The translations under genes and the position numbers were made by a program. Shown piece by piece: positions 48,242 to 59,672 of a DNA stretch of 64,000 nucleotides. The notes beneath the pieces are model-generated. The model saw only the letters and a program-made list of their open reading frames with translations. It was not told the origin of the DNA and searched no databases. Origin of the DNA: Roseiarcus fermentans (GTDB lineage: Bacteria > Pseudomonadota > Alphaproteobacteria > Rhizobiales > Beijerinckiaceae); contig NZ_QNRK01000032.1 of assembly GCF_003315135.1 (NCBI RefSeq), positions 20,926 to 84,925 of the forward strand. Reading direction: 5' to 3'. The first letter of the stretch is position 1, and each line of letters opens with the position of its first letter.

Positions 48242-48625
48242 GGAGGAATCCTCAGACTGAGTTGCGAACGCCCTTGCGGCCCGTGAACGCCTGGCGTTGC
48301 GGCAACCGAGGTTGTGTAATTCGGGCAGCAGCGTCAACTTGGGTTGTACAGGACCCGGTTTACTGCAGTCAACATAGAATTGCCGCGCGAAAGGAGTACT
48401 TCCTTTCGGGAAGCCAATCCCGCCGGCAAAGCCCTGCGGAGTCGCCTCGGGCCGGCGGGTCTTGGCGCGAGATCGGCCGACGGCGTCCCCCCCCCCCGTG
48501 ACGGATGCATGACCGTTGTGTGACGAAGCTCACGGCGGATCTGGCGAATCCATGCTCACTTACGCTGACGGAACGCGGCCGGCGAAGTCGACGCCGCGGT
48601 TCATTCCGGCCAAGGAGGAAATGAG
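48242..48625. other. intergenic region with an 11-C homopolymer
   Basis: 384 bases between divergent genes. A run of eleven C at 48487-48497 is prone to slippage and lies about 130 bases before the small secreted protein gene; it might tune promoter spacing. No gene is seen. Confidence 0.45.
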
Positions 48626-48868
48626 ATGACGTGGTCAGCTCTCATCGTTTCTTCGTTCGTGATCGCCTCCGCCGCGGCCTTGGCCGCTTCCCCCGCCGCG
48701 AGCGAGGAAACGCATCGTCCGGCGGGCTATGCGCATCGCCACGCGATTCCCGCCTCCGCGGAGGCGCTGTCGCCGTCCCGGCTCGCCCCGGCGCCCCGCC
48801 GCGACGACGACTGGGACGGCCTCACCCGCGACACCAGCGAATGCAATCGCGGGTGCATCGACAACTGA
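48626..48868 (+). CDS. small secreted protein of unknown function
   Basis: 80 residues with a clear signal peptide (WSALIVSSFVIASAAALAAS PAASA-like cleavage region) and a short mature part ending DGLTRDTSECNRGCIDN, with two Cys that could form a disulfide. AAGGAGGAA lies right before the ATG, one of the best ribosome binding sites in the window, so the gene is real although unrecognised. It is probably periplasmic. Confidence 0.7.
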   Translation: MTWSALIVSSFVIASAAALAASPAASEETHRPAGYAHRHAIPASAEALSPSRLAPAPRRDDDWDGLTRDTSECNRGCIDN

Positions 48869-49332
48869 TATGACGGGTCTGGCTGTAACCGGGAAAGACA
48901 GGAAGCCGGCGGCGGAGGTCTCGATCTCCGGCCGCCTGTTGATCGTCACGAAACCGGCGCGCGCCGCGGGCTCGACCAGCCGCCGGGCGAACGCCCTCGG
49001 CCCGGACCGGCGCCATTTCGTCAAACCTCTGTTATTTGATCGATGCGTTCGAGGAAGGGAGAACGGCGCCGCACAGAGAAGGGAAGACCAGGGAAGCGCT
49101 GCTTTGGCTTTGGATCATCGTGGCGCCGAGCGTTGCGATTGTCGCCTTGAGCAACCGGAAAGTCGAGCGGCCGAAATAGCCTTCGGCAAGACGAGACGGC
49201 CGCCGAGTCGACCCGGCGGTGTCATGCTCATGGCGTCGGTTGCCGGACTCGCCGGCGATGCGCCCATGGTCGCCGCTGGCCATTCCGGCTGACGGGGCTG
49301 TGAAAGGGTTCATGTTCGAGCCGTCGCGCGGC
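48869..49332. other. intergenic region, no gene recognised
   Basis: 464 bases between the secreted protein gene and the convergent LysR gene. Open frames on both strands lack family resemblance and ribosome binding sites. Confidence 0.4.
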
Positions 49333-50265
49333 TCAGGACGGCGGCTGCGGCTCCGCCCGGTAGGCCTCGGGACAGGCGGCGATCAGGCGGCGCAGGTCGT
49401 CGATCAGCCACCGCCCGGCGCGGCCGATCTCGGTTCCGCGCATGCGCATCACGTGCACGCGGAACTGGAACGGGTCGCGCTCGGCGAGTTCGAGCGTCTT
49501 CAGTCGTCCGGCGGCGATGTGCTCGCGCACGAGGTGCAGCGGCATGTTGCACCAGCCGAAGCCGGCGAGCAGGAATTCGAGCCGCGTCGACAGATCCGCG
49601 AACCGCCAGATGTGGTGGCCGACGATGCCGCCGCTGAAGTTCTGGGTGAGCGGCGTCCGGTCGGTCAGGACGAGCTGCACGTAGGGCTCGAGCGTCGCCC
49701 GTGAAACTGGGCTCGGCTCGCGCGCCAGCGGATGCTCGGCGCTGACCACCGGCGCCACGTCGAAAGCGCTCAGGAAGTCGGCCGCGAGGTCGCGCGGACT
49801 GTCGAGCGGCATCGGCGCGATGGCGAATTGGGCCACGCCGTCGCGCAGCCGCTGCTCCGAACCGCCCAGGTTCTCGGTGAAGATCGTGACCGGCAGCTTC
49901 GGAAACGCCGCGCTCAGCGCCGTCAGGCTCGCGATCAGGGGCCCGTGCGGGAAGATCGGGTCGACGGCGAAGGAGAGCTCCGGCTCGACGTCGGAGGCGA
50001 TGCTCGCCGCGCGCGCCTTCAGTTCGTCCGCCCGCTGCAGGACGCGGCGGGCGTCCTTGATCAGGGCCTCGCCCGCCCTCGTCAGCCGCGGCGTCTTCGC
50101 CGAGCGGTCGAACAGCGCCAGGCCGAGATTGGCTTCGAGCGCGGCGATCGACTGGCTGACCGCCGACTGCACCCGCCCGAGCTTGCGGGCGGCGGCGGAA
50201 AAACTGCCCTGATCGACCGCGGCGACGAAGATTCGCATCTGGTCCAGGGTCAGGGCGTCGATCAT
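49333..50265 (-). CDS. LysR-family transcriptional regulator
   Basis: 310 residues. N-terminal winged helix: [20 protein letters not shown] followed by [20 protein letters not shown]. The effector-binding domain begins about residue 90 ([20 protein letters not shown]). It is divergent from the nitroreductase-WrbA-DoxX genes with 98 bases between, the classical arrangement for a LysR regulator and its targets. It likely senses an electrophile or quinone, by context. Confidence 0.92.
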   Translation of the reverse strand: MIDALTLDQMRIFVAAVDQGSFSAAARKLGRVQSAVSQSIAALEANLGLALFDRSAKTPRLTRAGEALIKDARRVLQRADELKARAASIASDVEPELSFAVDPIFPHGPLIASLTALSAAFPKLPVTIFTENLGGSEQRLRDGVAQFAIAPMPLDSPRDLAADFLSAFDVAPVVSAEHPLAREPSPVSRATLEPYVQLVLTDRTPLTQNFSGGIVGHHIWRFADLSTRLEFLLAGFGWCNMPLHLVREHIAAGRLKTLELAERDPFQFRVHVMRMRGTEIGRAGRWLIDDLRRLIAACPEAYRAEPQPPS

Positions 50266-50276
50266 TCCGGACTGCT

Positions 50277-50291
50277 ATCAAACTTAGCGAT
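50277..50291. promoter_or_regulatory. candidate LysR box (T-N11-A)
   Basis: ATCAAACTTAGCGAT: ATC-N9-GAT symmetry enclosing T-N11-A, located in the divergent promoter region just upstream of the LysR start. It would allow autoregulation together with control of the downstream operon. Confidence 0.45.
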
Positions 50292-50363
50292 GGAATGCAT
50301 CATATTTTGCTGCGTTGCCCTGATGGGATTCCGCGCCCATGTTGCGGCGCAAGGAGACTCATC

Positions 50364-50975
50364 ATGACCGAACACACGAACGAGCGGGGCGCCGGGCTCG
50401 GGGCGGCGGCGCTGGCGAAGCTCTTTACCGAAGCGCGCACCCACAACGCCTTCGTCGGCCGGCCGGTGCCGGACGCGTTGCTCGTCGAGGCGCTCGATCT
50501 CGCCAAGGTCGGGCCGACGGCGGCCAACGCGCAGCCGTTGCGCGTCCTCTTCCTGCGCTCGCCGGAAGCCAAGGAGCGGCTGCGGCCGGCGCTCTCGCCC
50601 GGCAACGTCGCCAAGACCATGGCCGCGCCCGTCGTCGCCATCGCCGCTTACGACCTCGAGTTCTACGAGCATCTGCCGAGACTGTTTCCGCAGACCGATG
50701 CGCGCGCCTGGTTCGCCGGAAACAGCGCGTTCGCCGAGCGCACCGCCTTCCAGAGCGGAACGCTGCAGGTCGGCTACCTCATTCTCGCGCTCAGGGCGCT
50801 CGGCCTCGACGCCGGCCCGATGGCAGGCTTCGACACCGCGAAGGTCGACGCGGAGTTCTTTCCGGACGGCAAGGTCAAGTCCAATCTGCTGATCAACATC
50901 GGCTACGGCGACGACTCGAAGCTTTTCCCCCGCAATCCGCGCCTCGCTTTCGCCGACATGGCGAAAATTCTGTGA
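50364..50975 (+). CDS. nitroreductase-family protein, RutE/HadB-like
   Basis: 203 residues of the FMN-dependent nitroreductase fold in the malonic-semialdehyde-reductase (RutE/YdfG-replacing) subgroup. [40 protein letters not shown] (FMN-binding), and [20 protein letters not shown] near the dimer interface. No rut genes are nearby, so a general quinone or nitroaromatic reductase role under LysR control is more likely than pyrimidine breakdown. AAGGAG precedes the ATG. Confidence 0.85.
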   Translation: MTEHTNERGAGLGAAALAKLFTEARTHNAFVGRPVPDALLVEALDLAKVGPTAANAQPLRVLFLRSPEAKERLRPALSPGNVAKTMAAPVVAIAAYDLEFYEHLPRLFPQTDARAWFAGNSAFAERTAFQSGTLQVGYLILALRALGLDAGPMAGFDTAKVDAEFFPDGKVKSNLLINIGYGDDSKLFPRNPRLAFADMAKIL

Positions 50976-51095
50976 GAGGCGGTCGGCAGTAGTCTGTCGG
51001 GTCGTCGAGGTCTCGACTCTTATTTCTTGCTTCTTGTCGTAAATCGCTTGTACGACAGCAATACGTCGCCTACCGCCTAAACCGGAGACCAATGT

Positions 51096-51698
51096 ATGTC
51101 AGCCAAGGTGCTCGTTCTTTATTACTCCTCCTACGGCCACGTCGAAGCCATGGCCAACGCCGAGGCCGAAGGCGCCCGGGCCGCGGGCGCGACTGTCGAC
51201 ATCAAGCGCGTCCCCGAGACCGTCCCCGAGGAAATCGCCAAGGGCGCGCATTTCAAGCTCGATCAGGCCGCGCCGGTCGCCAAGGTCGAGGACCTCGCCA
51301 ATTACGACGCGATCATCGTCGGCGCGCCGACGCGCTTCGGCCGCATGCCTTCGGCAATGGCCAGCTTCTTCGAGCAGGCCGGCGGCCTGTGGGCGACCGG
51401 CGCGCTGCACGGCAAGGTCGGCGCCGCCTTCACCTCGAGCGCCAGCCAGCACGGCGGCAACGAGACGACGCTGTTCTCGATCCTCACCAACCTCCTGCAT
51501 TTCGGGCTGGTGATCGTCGGCCTTCCCTACAGCCATGCGGGGCAGATGACGCTGGACGAGATCGCCGGCGGCGCGCCCTACGGCGCGACCACGATCGCCG
51601 GCGGCCAGGGCCAGCGCCTGCCGAGCGACATCGACCTCGCCGGGGCTCGCCATCAGGGCGAACTGGTGGCGAAGACCGCGGCCAAATTGAAGGGCTGA
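51096..51698 (+). CDS. wrbA: NAD(P)H:quinone oxidoreductase WrbA
   Basis: 200 residues, flavodoxin-like. Phosphate-binding loop [17 protein letters not shown] segments [17 protein letters not shown] and [20 protein letters not shown], and [16 protein letters not shown] near the end: complete WrbA signature. It performs two-electron quinone reduction, limiting semiquinone radicals. The start at 51096 is set by GGAGA upstream. Second gene downstream of the LysR promoter. Confidence 0.95.
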   Translation: MSAKVLVLYYSSYGHVEAMANAEAEGARAAGATVDIKRVPETVPEEIAKGAHFKLDQAAPVAKVEDLANYDAIIVGAPTRFGRMPSAMASFFEQAGGLWATGALHGKVGAAFTSSASQHGGNETTLFSILTNLLHFGLVIVGLPYSHAGQMTLDEIAGGAPYGATTIAGGQGQRLPSDIDLAGARHQGELVAKTAAKLKG

Positions 51699-51710
51699 AC
51701 GAACGCAAGC

Positions 51711-51740
51711 GGCCGGAGCGGGCGATGTCCCGCTCCGGCC
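51711..51740. terminator. 12-bp hairpin between wrbA and doxX
   Basis: GGCCGGAGCGGG pairs with CCCGCTCCGGCC across a six-base loop, 12 bases after the wrbA stop and 23 before the doxX start. No T-run; likely an intercistronic stabiliser or partial terminator. Confidence 0.45.
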
Positions 51741-51763
51741 CGCTCAATCGAAAGGAGCCACGC

Positions 51764-52189
51764 ATGTCCGTCTCGACGCTTCCCACTCCGAACCCGACGG
51801 CGAGGATCGCCGTTCTGCCGCGCTCGTGGGCTCCGGCGCTGCACTCGATCCTGCGCATCGTGACCGGGCTGCTGTTCCTGGAGCATGGCACGGGCAAGCT
51901 TCTCGGCTTTCCGGCCGGGCTGCCGTTCATCGACAAGATGCCGGCGGGGATGCTTTATTTCACGGGTGGGATGGAACTCGTCGGCGGCGTGCTGGTGACG
52001 CTCGGCCTGTTCACGAGGCCCGTCGCCTTCGTGCTCTCGGGCTTCATGGCGGTCGCCTATTTCCTGGCGCATTTTCCCCAGAGCGTCTTCCCGGCGATCA
52101 ATTACGGGGAACCGGCGGTGCTGTTCTGCTTCGTGTTTCTCTATCTCGCCGCGGCCGGGCCGGGGCCCTGGTCGCTCGATCGCGGCTGA
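51764..52189 (+). CDS. DoxX-family membrane protein
   Basis: 141 residues with four transmembrane helices. LHSILRIVTGLLFLEHGTGK, MLYFTGGMELVGGVLVTLGL, FVLSGFMAVAYFLAHFPQSV and VLFCFVFLYLAAAGPGPWSL match the DoxX pattern (RlxxGxxFlxhGxxK...GxxExxGGxxLxlG). Such proteins accompany detoxifying oxidoreductases and may take part in membrane quinone/thiol redox. AAAGGAG precedes the ATG. Third member of the LysR-associated cluster. Confidence 0.88.
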   Translation: MSVSTLPTPNPTARIAVLPRSWAPALHSILRIVTGLLFLEHGTGKLLGFPAGLPFIDKMPAGMLYFTGGMELVGGVLVTLGLFTRPVAFVLSGFMAVAYFLAHFPQSVFPAINYGEPAVLFCFVFLYLAAAGPGPWSLDRG

Positions 52190-52220
52190 CGCGGCCGCGC
52201 CATTCCGACTCGAAGCGGCC

Positions 52221-52248
52221 AGCGGCGCGAGGGAGACCTCGCGCCGCT
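52221..52248. terminator. hairpin between convergent doxX and DUF882 genes
   Basis: AGCGGCGCGAGG / CCTCGCGCCGCT, a perfect 12-base stem with GAGA tetraloop, followed by CGTCGTTT. It sits between the two stop codons, consistent with bidirectional termination. Confidence 0.6.
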
Positions 52249-52263
52249 CGTCGTTTGCGCGCG

Positions 52264-53976
52264 CTACTGTTCCGATCCGCGCAGGCCTTGGTCGGACTCC
52301 GCGCCGAAGCCGAACAGGCGCGCGAATTTCTCGACGAAGCCGGTCTTCTTTTCCGTCGGCGCCGCCCGGGCCGCGGGCTGGGGCGCAGGGGCCGGCGCGG
52401 CGTCGGGAATCGGCATCGGCGGCAGCGGGGCCGCGAGCTCGGCCGCGCGCTCGAGCAGCGCGGTCCGGTCGACCGCCAGCGACGGTTTCGGCCCGAGTTC
52501 CACCAGCGCGAGCGCAACCGGCGGCGGGGGACGGGTCAGCCCGTGGGTGATGACGCTGGGCAGCCCCTCTGGGTCGTCGGCGCGGACCGGGGGCGGTGTG
52601 TTGGCGGCCGCGACCACCGGGGGCAGGGCGGCGGGCGCGCCGATGGACGCCGCGACGTTCGGCGGCGGGGCCGCGGCGGCGGGCGCGAGCAGCGCGAGGT
52701 GGGCGGGCCGGACCGGCGGCAGCGGGCTCGTCGCGGCGCGGGCGGACGCAGCCGGCGCGGGCGCGGGCGCCGAAAGCTCGGCTGGCCTGACCGGGGGCAG
52801 GGGGACATCGGCGAGCAGGGCGAGTTGCAACTCGAGATTGGCCGGCCGGCGCGGCGGCAGCGGCGCGAGATAGAGCGCGGCGATCGGCCCCTTGAGCTTG
52901 ACCGGCTTCTCGGGCGCGGCGTCGCTCTCGGTCTGCGGCTGCTCCAGCGCCGCGACGGCGGCAGGCTCGGGCGCCGATGCGACTTCGGCCGGGGCGGGGG
53001 GCGGCGGGACGGGCGCCGGGGGCGCCTGCGGCTCGGGCGCGTCGGGCGCGGGGCCGGCGTAGGCGGGGCCCGCGGGGAGGCCGCGTTTGGCCTTGGCGAC
53101 CGCCGCCGGCCCGGCCTCGGCGATCTCGACCGGCGCCGGCTGCGCGGTCCGGCCGGGGGCGCCGCCGCCGCGTCCGCCGCGACTCGAGGCGACAGCCATG
53201 GCCGTCTCCTGTCCGCCCGACTCCTCGGCGTCGTCGGCGCCGCCGCCGAATACGCCCGCGAGCCAGGCGAAGAATCCGCCGCCGCTCGCCGTCTGGATCT
53301 CGCCGCCGCGCTGCTCGATTTCCGCCTTGGCGAGTTCGTAGCCCGGCATCGGCTGGCCGTCGGAGGGGATGAACACCGTCTTGCCGTCAGGGAACAGCCG
53401 CGTCAGCGCCTCGCGACTCATCCGCGGCCAGTAGCGCACCGAACCGCTGTCGATATGCACCCACGTCAGGCCCTGCGGATAGAAGCCGACGCCGCCTTCC
53501 TGCATCCGCATGGCGATGTCGCGGATGCGCCCCGGTCCGACGTCCTCGAAATGGGCGTCGATCGCCTTGCCCTGCATGTGCTGCGAATGCTCGGCCACCT
53601 GGCGCGACCGCCGCCGCAGCATCGCGTTGGTCTGGGGCGAGCGGTAAGCGGAAAAGACGTTGATCGGCTGACGCGAGCCCGACTCGCGGTAGACTTCCCA
53701 GATGATGTCGAACAGATGCGGGTCCATCTTGGTCGGCTCGTTGAGCCGCCAGTCGCGCATGAACCAGTTGAGCTTGTCGAGCGTCCCCTGGTCGTAGACG
53801 CCGTTCACCATATAGGTGAACGAGCCTTCCTCGTTGGTGTGCTGGTTGGAGAAGGTGACGGTGCGGGTGTCGCCGTTGGCGACCGCCGACTCGGTCGAAT
53901 TCGGCGCCAGCCAGGCCGTCACGATCACCGGAGCGAGGGCCGCCAGGGATGCCCCTCGGCGCCGGCCCCTATTCAT
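52264..53976 (-). CDS. DUF882 (YcbK/M15-like) cell-wall peptidase with long Pro-rich tail
   Basis: 570 residues. A signal-type N-terminus (MNRGRRRGASLAALAPVIVT), then the DUF882 zinc-peptidase domain at about 50-200: VYRESGSRQPINVFSAYRSP, QHMQGKAIDAHF (zinc His/Asp) and LTWVHIDSGSVRYW (His). It is related to D-Ala-D-Ala carboxypeptidase/endopeptidases acting on periplasmic peptidoglycan. Beyond residue 240 the protein is a low-complexity Ala/Pro-rich tail with repeats LPPRRPAN, LPPVRPAEL and LPPVRPAHL. It lies next to the L,D-transpeptidase gene on the same strand. Confidence 0.85.
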   Translation of the reverse strand: MNRGRRRGASLAALAPVIVTAWLAPNSTESAVANGDTRTVTFSNQHTNEEGSFTYMVNGVYDQGTLDKLNWFMRDWRLNEPTKMDPHLFDIIWEVYRESGSRQPINVFSAYRSPQTNAMLRRRSRQVAEHSQHMQGKAIDAHFEDVGPGRIRDIAMRMQEGGVGFYPQGLTWVHIDSGSVRYWPRMSREALTRLFPDGKTVFIPSDGQPMPGYELAKAEIEQRGGEIQTASGGGFFAWLAGVFGGGADDAEESGGQETAMAVASSRGGRGGGAPGRTAQPAPVEIAEAGPAAVAKAKRGLPAGPAYAGPAPDAPEPQAPPAPVPPPPAPAEVASAPEPAAVAALEQPQTESDAAPEKPVKLKGPIAALYLAPLPPRRPANLELQLALLADVPLPPVRPAELSAPAPAPAASARAATSPLPPVRPAHLALLAPAAAAPPPNVAASIGAPAALPPVVAAANTPPPVRADDPEGLPSVITHGLTRPPPPVALALVELGPKPSLAVDRTALLERAAELAAPLPPMPIPDAAPAPAPQPAARAAPTEKKTGFVEKFARLFGFGAESDQGLRGSEQ

Positions 53977-54217
53977 TGTCGTACACCCCAACAGATCGTC
54001 CTTCCGATTTGCGGCGCGCCGTCCCGGCGCCGTCGTCACCTCGGACCCGCACGTTCGTCCGCGCGTCCTCCGGTCGGGGACCCCGCCCCGCCGGCCGCCT
54101 CGATGTCCGGAGCGCGTCTGCCTCGCGCCCGCCGGACTTGCGCCGACTCTGTGACCTCGGCGTCACGGTGTCGGCATATTTGATCGGATCGCCGTATAGA
54201 CCCATCGCGCGCCCGTT

Positions 54218-55936
54218 TCAATCTTGACCTGCCGCGGACAACGTGCTCGCGACCCGCTGGGTGAGGCCGTACACGTCCGGCCGCTGTTCGAGCGTTCCGT
54301 CGGCGTCGACGAACGCGGTGAAATACTCGATGTGAACCGGCAGCGGCCGGGGCAGGAACACGGTCCGCTCGGCGCGGCCGATCGCCGCTTCGACGCGCGC
54401 CTCCGGCCATTCGAGCACGATTTCCGCCAGCCGCTGCGGGTCTTCGACGCGCACGCAGCCGTGGCTCAGCGCCCGCATGTCCTCGTCGAACAAGGCGCGC
54501 GACGGCGTGTCGTGCAGATAGACGGAATGATCGTTGGGGAACATGAAGGCGAAGCGCCCGAGCGCGTTGCCCTGGCCCGGCGGCTGGCGGACCACCACCC
54601 GGCCGCCGACGGTCTTCACTTCGTAGCCGAGACGAGCGAAGTGATCGAGACGCGGCAGGATCTCCTTCTTGATGATCGAGTCCGGCACCTGCCACGACGG
54701 GTTGATCAGCACGTAGCGCATGACGTTGGAAAACACCGGCGTCGGCGTGTCCGGCTTGCCGACGACGACGCGCGTGCTCATCACCACCGCATCGCCGTCC
54801 ATGACCGCCACGGAATAGTCGGGAATGTTGACCTCGATCCGGCGCTCGCCCATGTCGCGCGGCTCCCACCGCCACATTTCCATGTTGGCGAGGATGGCGG
54901 CGCGCTCGCGCGCCGGCGCGCGCCGGGACCCCTCCGCAGCGGACGCGACGGCGACCCTTCCGCGCGCCCGCCGTCCGCTGGCCGCGCCCATCAGCGGGTC
55001 GTCGGGAACCGCGGGCGCGTCGGCGGCCGACCCGGACAGTTCGACGCCTGCGCCGCTGCGGCCCTGCGCTTCGTCGATGCGCGCGAGCGCCTCGCGCAAA
55101 CCGCGATAGCCCTTCTGGGGCGGATTGAAGTCGGCGAGCCTGGCGCCGGGATCGGGCGCCGCGGCGGTCGCGGCCAGCGCCGCGCCGGGATCGGCGACGT
55201 CGGGCGCGGTGGACAGGATCGGCGAGATGCGCGCCGGCGACAGCCGCGATCCGCTGGCCTGCTCGGCGTAGACGACGACCGCCGCGGCGATCGCGACCTC
55301 TGCGCGCGCGAGCGCGTCCGGATCGAGCGGCCCGGCGAGGCCGCGCGGCAGCGCAACCTTCCCGAGTTGCAGCCCGTCCTCGGGGGCGCGGGCGACCTGC
55401 GCGGCGACCGCCCGGCCGGCCGGCGTCAGGCCGTCGGCGTCGACCCACACCGGCTGGAAGCCGCGATCGGCGTAGAACGCGCCGATCGCTGCCCGCGCCG
55501 CCCGCCAGTCGCCGGACCCGAGCGGATTGGCGCCGTCGTCGCGAACGATCAACTGCGCGAGGGCCGCTGCGAGCGCGGTCGGGACGGGGTCGGGCGGCGC
55601 CGCCGCGGACGGGATCGCCGAGGGCTCGACGGAGGGCGGCGCGAGCGAGGCGGCCTCGGGCGGCGAGGGAGTCGCGGCGGCGGCGTCCGCGTCGGCGAGG
55701 ACCTGGAAGGGGCCGAGATCGACCGCCTGGCCCGGGACCGAAACCGCCGCCGTCCGCGGCGCGAAAACCGTTTCGATCAGGGCGTTCGGCGTCAGGGCGG
55801 AGAACGGCGGCGGGTCGGGCGGCCGCAACCCCTGCGCTTCGGCGGCCAGCGCCCAGCCTGACGCAACGGCAAGCGCCGCCCATGCGACGGCCGACTGAAA
55901 CGGCGCCGGGCGCCGCTTTCGAACTCCGAGACTCAT
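54218..55936 (-). CDS. L,D-transpeptidase, YcbB type
   Basis: 572 residues. N-terminal export signal (FQSAVAWAALAVASGWALAA), Ala/Pro-rich linker, peptidoglycan-binding-like region (GAFYADRGFQPVWVDADGLT), and C-terminal YkuD catalytic domain: IEVNIPDYSVAVMDGDAVVM, TPVFSNVMRYVLINPSWQVP, and the nucleophile motif ALSHGCVRVED. It forms 3-3 cross-links in periplasmic peptidoglycan, typical of Hyphomicrobiales walls. ATG 55936 has GGAAGG upstream. With the DUF882 peptidase it makes a wall-remodelling pair. Confidence 0.9.
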   Translation of the reverse strand: MSLGVRKRRPAPFQSAVAWAALAVASGWALAAEAQGLRPPDPPPFSALTPNALIETVFAPRTAAVSVPGQAVDLGPFQVLADADAAAATPSPPEAASLAPPSVEPSAIPSAAAPPDPVPTALAAALAQLIVRDDGANPLGSGDWRAARAAIGAFYADRGFQPVWVDADGLTPAGRAVAAQVARAPEDGLQLGKVALPRGLAGPLDPDALARAEVAIAAAVVVYAEQASGSRLSPARISPILSTAPDVADPGAALAATAAAPDPGARLADFNPPQKGYRGLREALARIDEAQGRSGAGVELSGSAADAPAVPDDPLMGAASGRRARGRVAVASAAEGSRRAPARERAAILANMEMWRWEPRDMGERRIEVNIPDYSVAVMDGDAVVMSTRVVVGKPDTPTPVFSNVMRYVLINPSWQVPDSIIKKEILPRLDHFARLGYEVKTVGGRVVVRQPPGQGNALGRFAFMFPNDHSVYLHDTPSRALFDEDMRALSHGCVRVEDPQRLAEIVLEWPEARVEAAIGRAERTVFLPRPLPVHIEYFTAFVDADGTLEQRPDVYGLTQRVASTLSAAGQD

Positions 55937-56036
55937 CGTGCCTTCCAAAACCCGCTCGGCCGCGTTGTCTGCGACCGTGAACGACGATACCGCATCGGCG
56001 CGCCCGGGGCGAAATCGGGCGGCGCCCCGCCGACCC

Positions 56037-57518
<1,482 letters not shown>

Positions 57519-57694
57519 CTGGTTCCCGGGGGCGTTCGCGGCGACGGACGCGCCGCGCATTGCGCCACCCTCGGTCATCACGGTAAACGCCCTGTTAATG
57601 ACCTCCCCCCGTCGCAACGCGCCGTCCGCAAAAGCGCCTTCTCGAGGGGGAAGGATCGCGCCAGCGTGAAAACAGGGTTGAACGGGACTCGACA

Positions 57695-59530
57695 ATGATG
57701 ACGCTTTCCGGAACCGTTTACGACATCGAGGCGCGCGCCGGCGCCGCGGGCGAGCCCGGCGCGCTGCCGCAGTGGCGCCTCGACGATCTCTACGACGGCA
57801 TGGAGTCGCCGCGCTTCGCCGCCGACTTCGAGCGCGCGGCGGCCGAGGCGAGGGCGTTCGCGCAGACCTGGCGCGGCAAGCTCGCGGCCGTCGCCGCGTC
57901 GCCGGGGGCGGGCGTCCGCCTCGCCGAGGCGGTCGCGGCCTACGAGGCGCTGCAGGACCTGATCGGCCGGGTGATGGCCTATGCGTCGCTGCTCTACGCC
58001 TCCGACACCAGCGACGCCGCGCGGGCCAAGTTCTACGGCGACACCAACGAGAAGGTGACCGCGCTGGCCGGCGACCTGCTGTTCTTCGAGCTCGAACTCA
58101 ACCGGCTCGACGACGACGCGCTCGAGGCGGCGCTCGCCGCGCCGCCGCTCGCCCGCTACCGGCCGTGGCTCGACGACATCCGCAAGGAAAAACCGCACCA
58201 GCTCGCCGACGAGATCGAGCAGCTGTTCCTGGAGAAGTCGGTCCCCGGCGCCTCGGCCTGGAACCGCCTGTTCGACGACACCATGTCGGCGCTGCGCTTC
58301 GACGTCGCGGGCGAGAGCCTGACGCTCGAACCGACGCTCGGGAAATTGCAGGATCCGGACGAGACGGTGCGCGAGGCGGCCGCCCATGCGCTGGCGGCGA
58401 GCCTCGGGGCGAACGTGCGCCTGTTCACCCTGATCACCAACACGCTCGCCAAGGACAAGGAGATTTCCGACCGCTGGCGCAAGTTCGCCGACGTCGCGGA
58501 TTCGCGCCATCTCGCCAACCGCGTCGAAGGCGAGGTGGTCGCGGCGCTGGCTTCGGCGGTGACGAGCGCCTATCCGCGCCTGTCGCATCGCTACTATGCG
58601 TTGAAGGCGCGCTGGTTCGGCAAGGACAAGCTCGCGCACTGGGACCGCAACGCCCCGCCGCCCGGGGCGCCGCCACGGCTCTGGTCATGGGACGAGGCCC
58701 GCGACACGGTGCTTTCGGCCTACGCCGGCTTCTCGCCGCGCATGGCCGACATCGCCCGGCGCTTCTTCGACGAAGGCTGGATCGACGCGCCGGTGAGGCC
58801 CGGCAAGGCGCCCGGCGCCTTCGCCCATCCGACCACGCCGTCGGCGCACCCTTACGTGCTGGTCAATTTCCTCGGCAAGCCGCGCGACGTGACCACGCTC
58901 GCCCACGAACTCGGCCACGGCGTGCATCAGGTGCTGGCCGCGCCGAACGGCGCGCTGATGGCCCCGACGCCGCTGACGCTCGCCGAGACGGCGTCGGTGT
59001 TCGGCGAGATGCTGACCTTCCGCTCGATCCTGGCGACGGCGACCGACCCGGCCGAGCGCAAGGCGATGCTCGCCGCCAAGGTCGAGGACATGCTGAACAC
59101 GGTGGTGCGCCAGATCGCGTTCTACACCTTCGAGCGCGCCGTCCATCTCGAACGGCGCAAGGGCGAACTGACCGCCGAGCGGATCGCCGACCTGTGGCTG
59201 AAGGTGCAAAGCGAGAGCCTCGGTCCGGCGATCGAGCTGAAGGCGGGCTACGAGGTGTTCTGGACCTACATCGGCCACTTCATCCACGCGCCGTTCTACG
59301 TCTACGCTTACGCCTTCGGCGACTGCCTGGTGAACTCCCTCTACGGCGTCTACGAGAGCGCCCCCGAGGGGTTCGCCGAGCGCTATCTGGCGATGCTCGC
59401 GGCCGGCGGCTCGAAGTCCTACAACGAACTGCTCGCCCCGTTCGGGCTCGACGCGAAGGACCCGGCGTTCTGGAGCATCGGGCTGTCGCTGATCGAGCGG
59501 ATGATCGACGAACTGGAGGCGATGGGGTGA
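57695..59530 (+). CDS. pepF: M3-family oligoendopeptidase F
   Basis: 611 residues, M3B metallopeptidase. Zinc-binding motif HELGHGVHQ at about residue 404, with the third ligand in LAETASVFGEMLTF; typical LTLEPTLGKLQDPDETVREA and HLERRKGELTAERIADLW. It digests short peptides in the cytoplasm. The final 31 codons exist a second time about 1.2 kb downstream (60628-60721), with two toxin-antitoxin remnants and a MITE between. The start has two adjacent ATGs (57695, 57698). Confidence 0.93.
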   Translation: MMTLSGTVYDIEARAGAAGEPGALPQWRLDDLYDGMESPRFAADFERAAAEARAFAQTWRGKLAAVAASPGAGVRLAEAVAAYEALQDLIGRVMAYASLLYASDTSDAARAKFYGDTNEKVTALAGDLLFFELELNRLDDDALEAALAAPPLARYRPWLDDIRKEKPHQLADEIEQLFLEKSVPGASAWNRLFDDTMSALRFDVAGESLTLEPTLGKLQDPDETVREAAAHALAASLGANVRLFTLITNTLAKDKEISDRWRKFADVADSRHLANRVEGEVVAALASAVTSAYPRLSHRYYALKARWFGKDKLAHWDRNAPPPGAPPRLWSWDEARDTVLSAYAGFSPRMADIARRFFDEGWIDAPVRPGKAPGAFAHPTTPSAHPYVLVNFLGKPRDVTTLAHELGHGVHQVLAAPNGALMAPTPLTLAETASVFGEMLTFRSILATATDPAERKAMLAAKVEDMLNTVVRQIAFYTFERAVHLERRKGELTAERIADLWLKVQSESLGPAIELKAGYEVFWTYIGHFIHAPFYVYAYAFGDCLVNSLYGVYESAPEGFAERYLAMLAAGGSKSYNELLAPFGLDAKDPAFWSIGLSLIERMIDELEAMG

Positions 59531-59672
59531 CGTTCGCCATTGCGGCGTGAGGGATGGCGGACCGTGCGTGAAGGGACGAGAGGAGAGCCTTGGGAGGGCG
59601 CGCGTCCCGCGCCCGCCCGGCGGCGGCGCCGGTCGCGCTCGGCGCCAGCCGGCCAGTCCCGTACGGTTGGGC

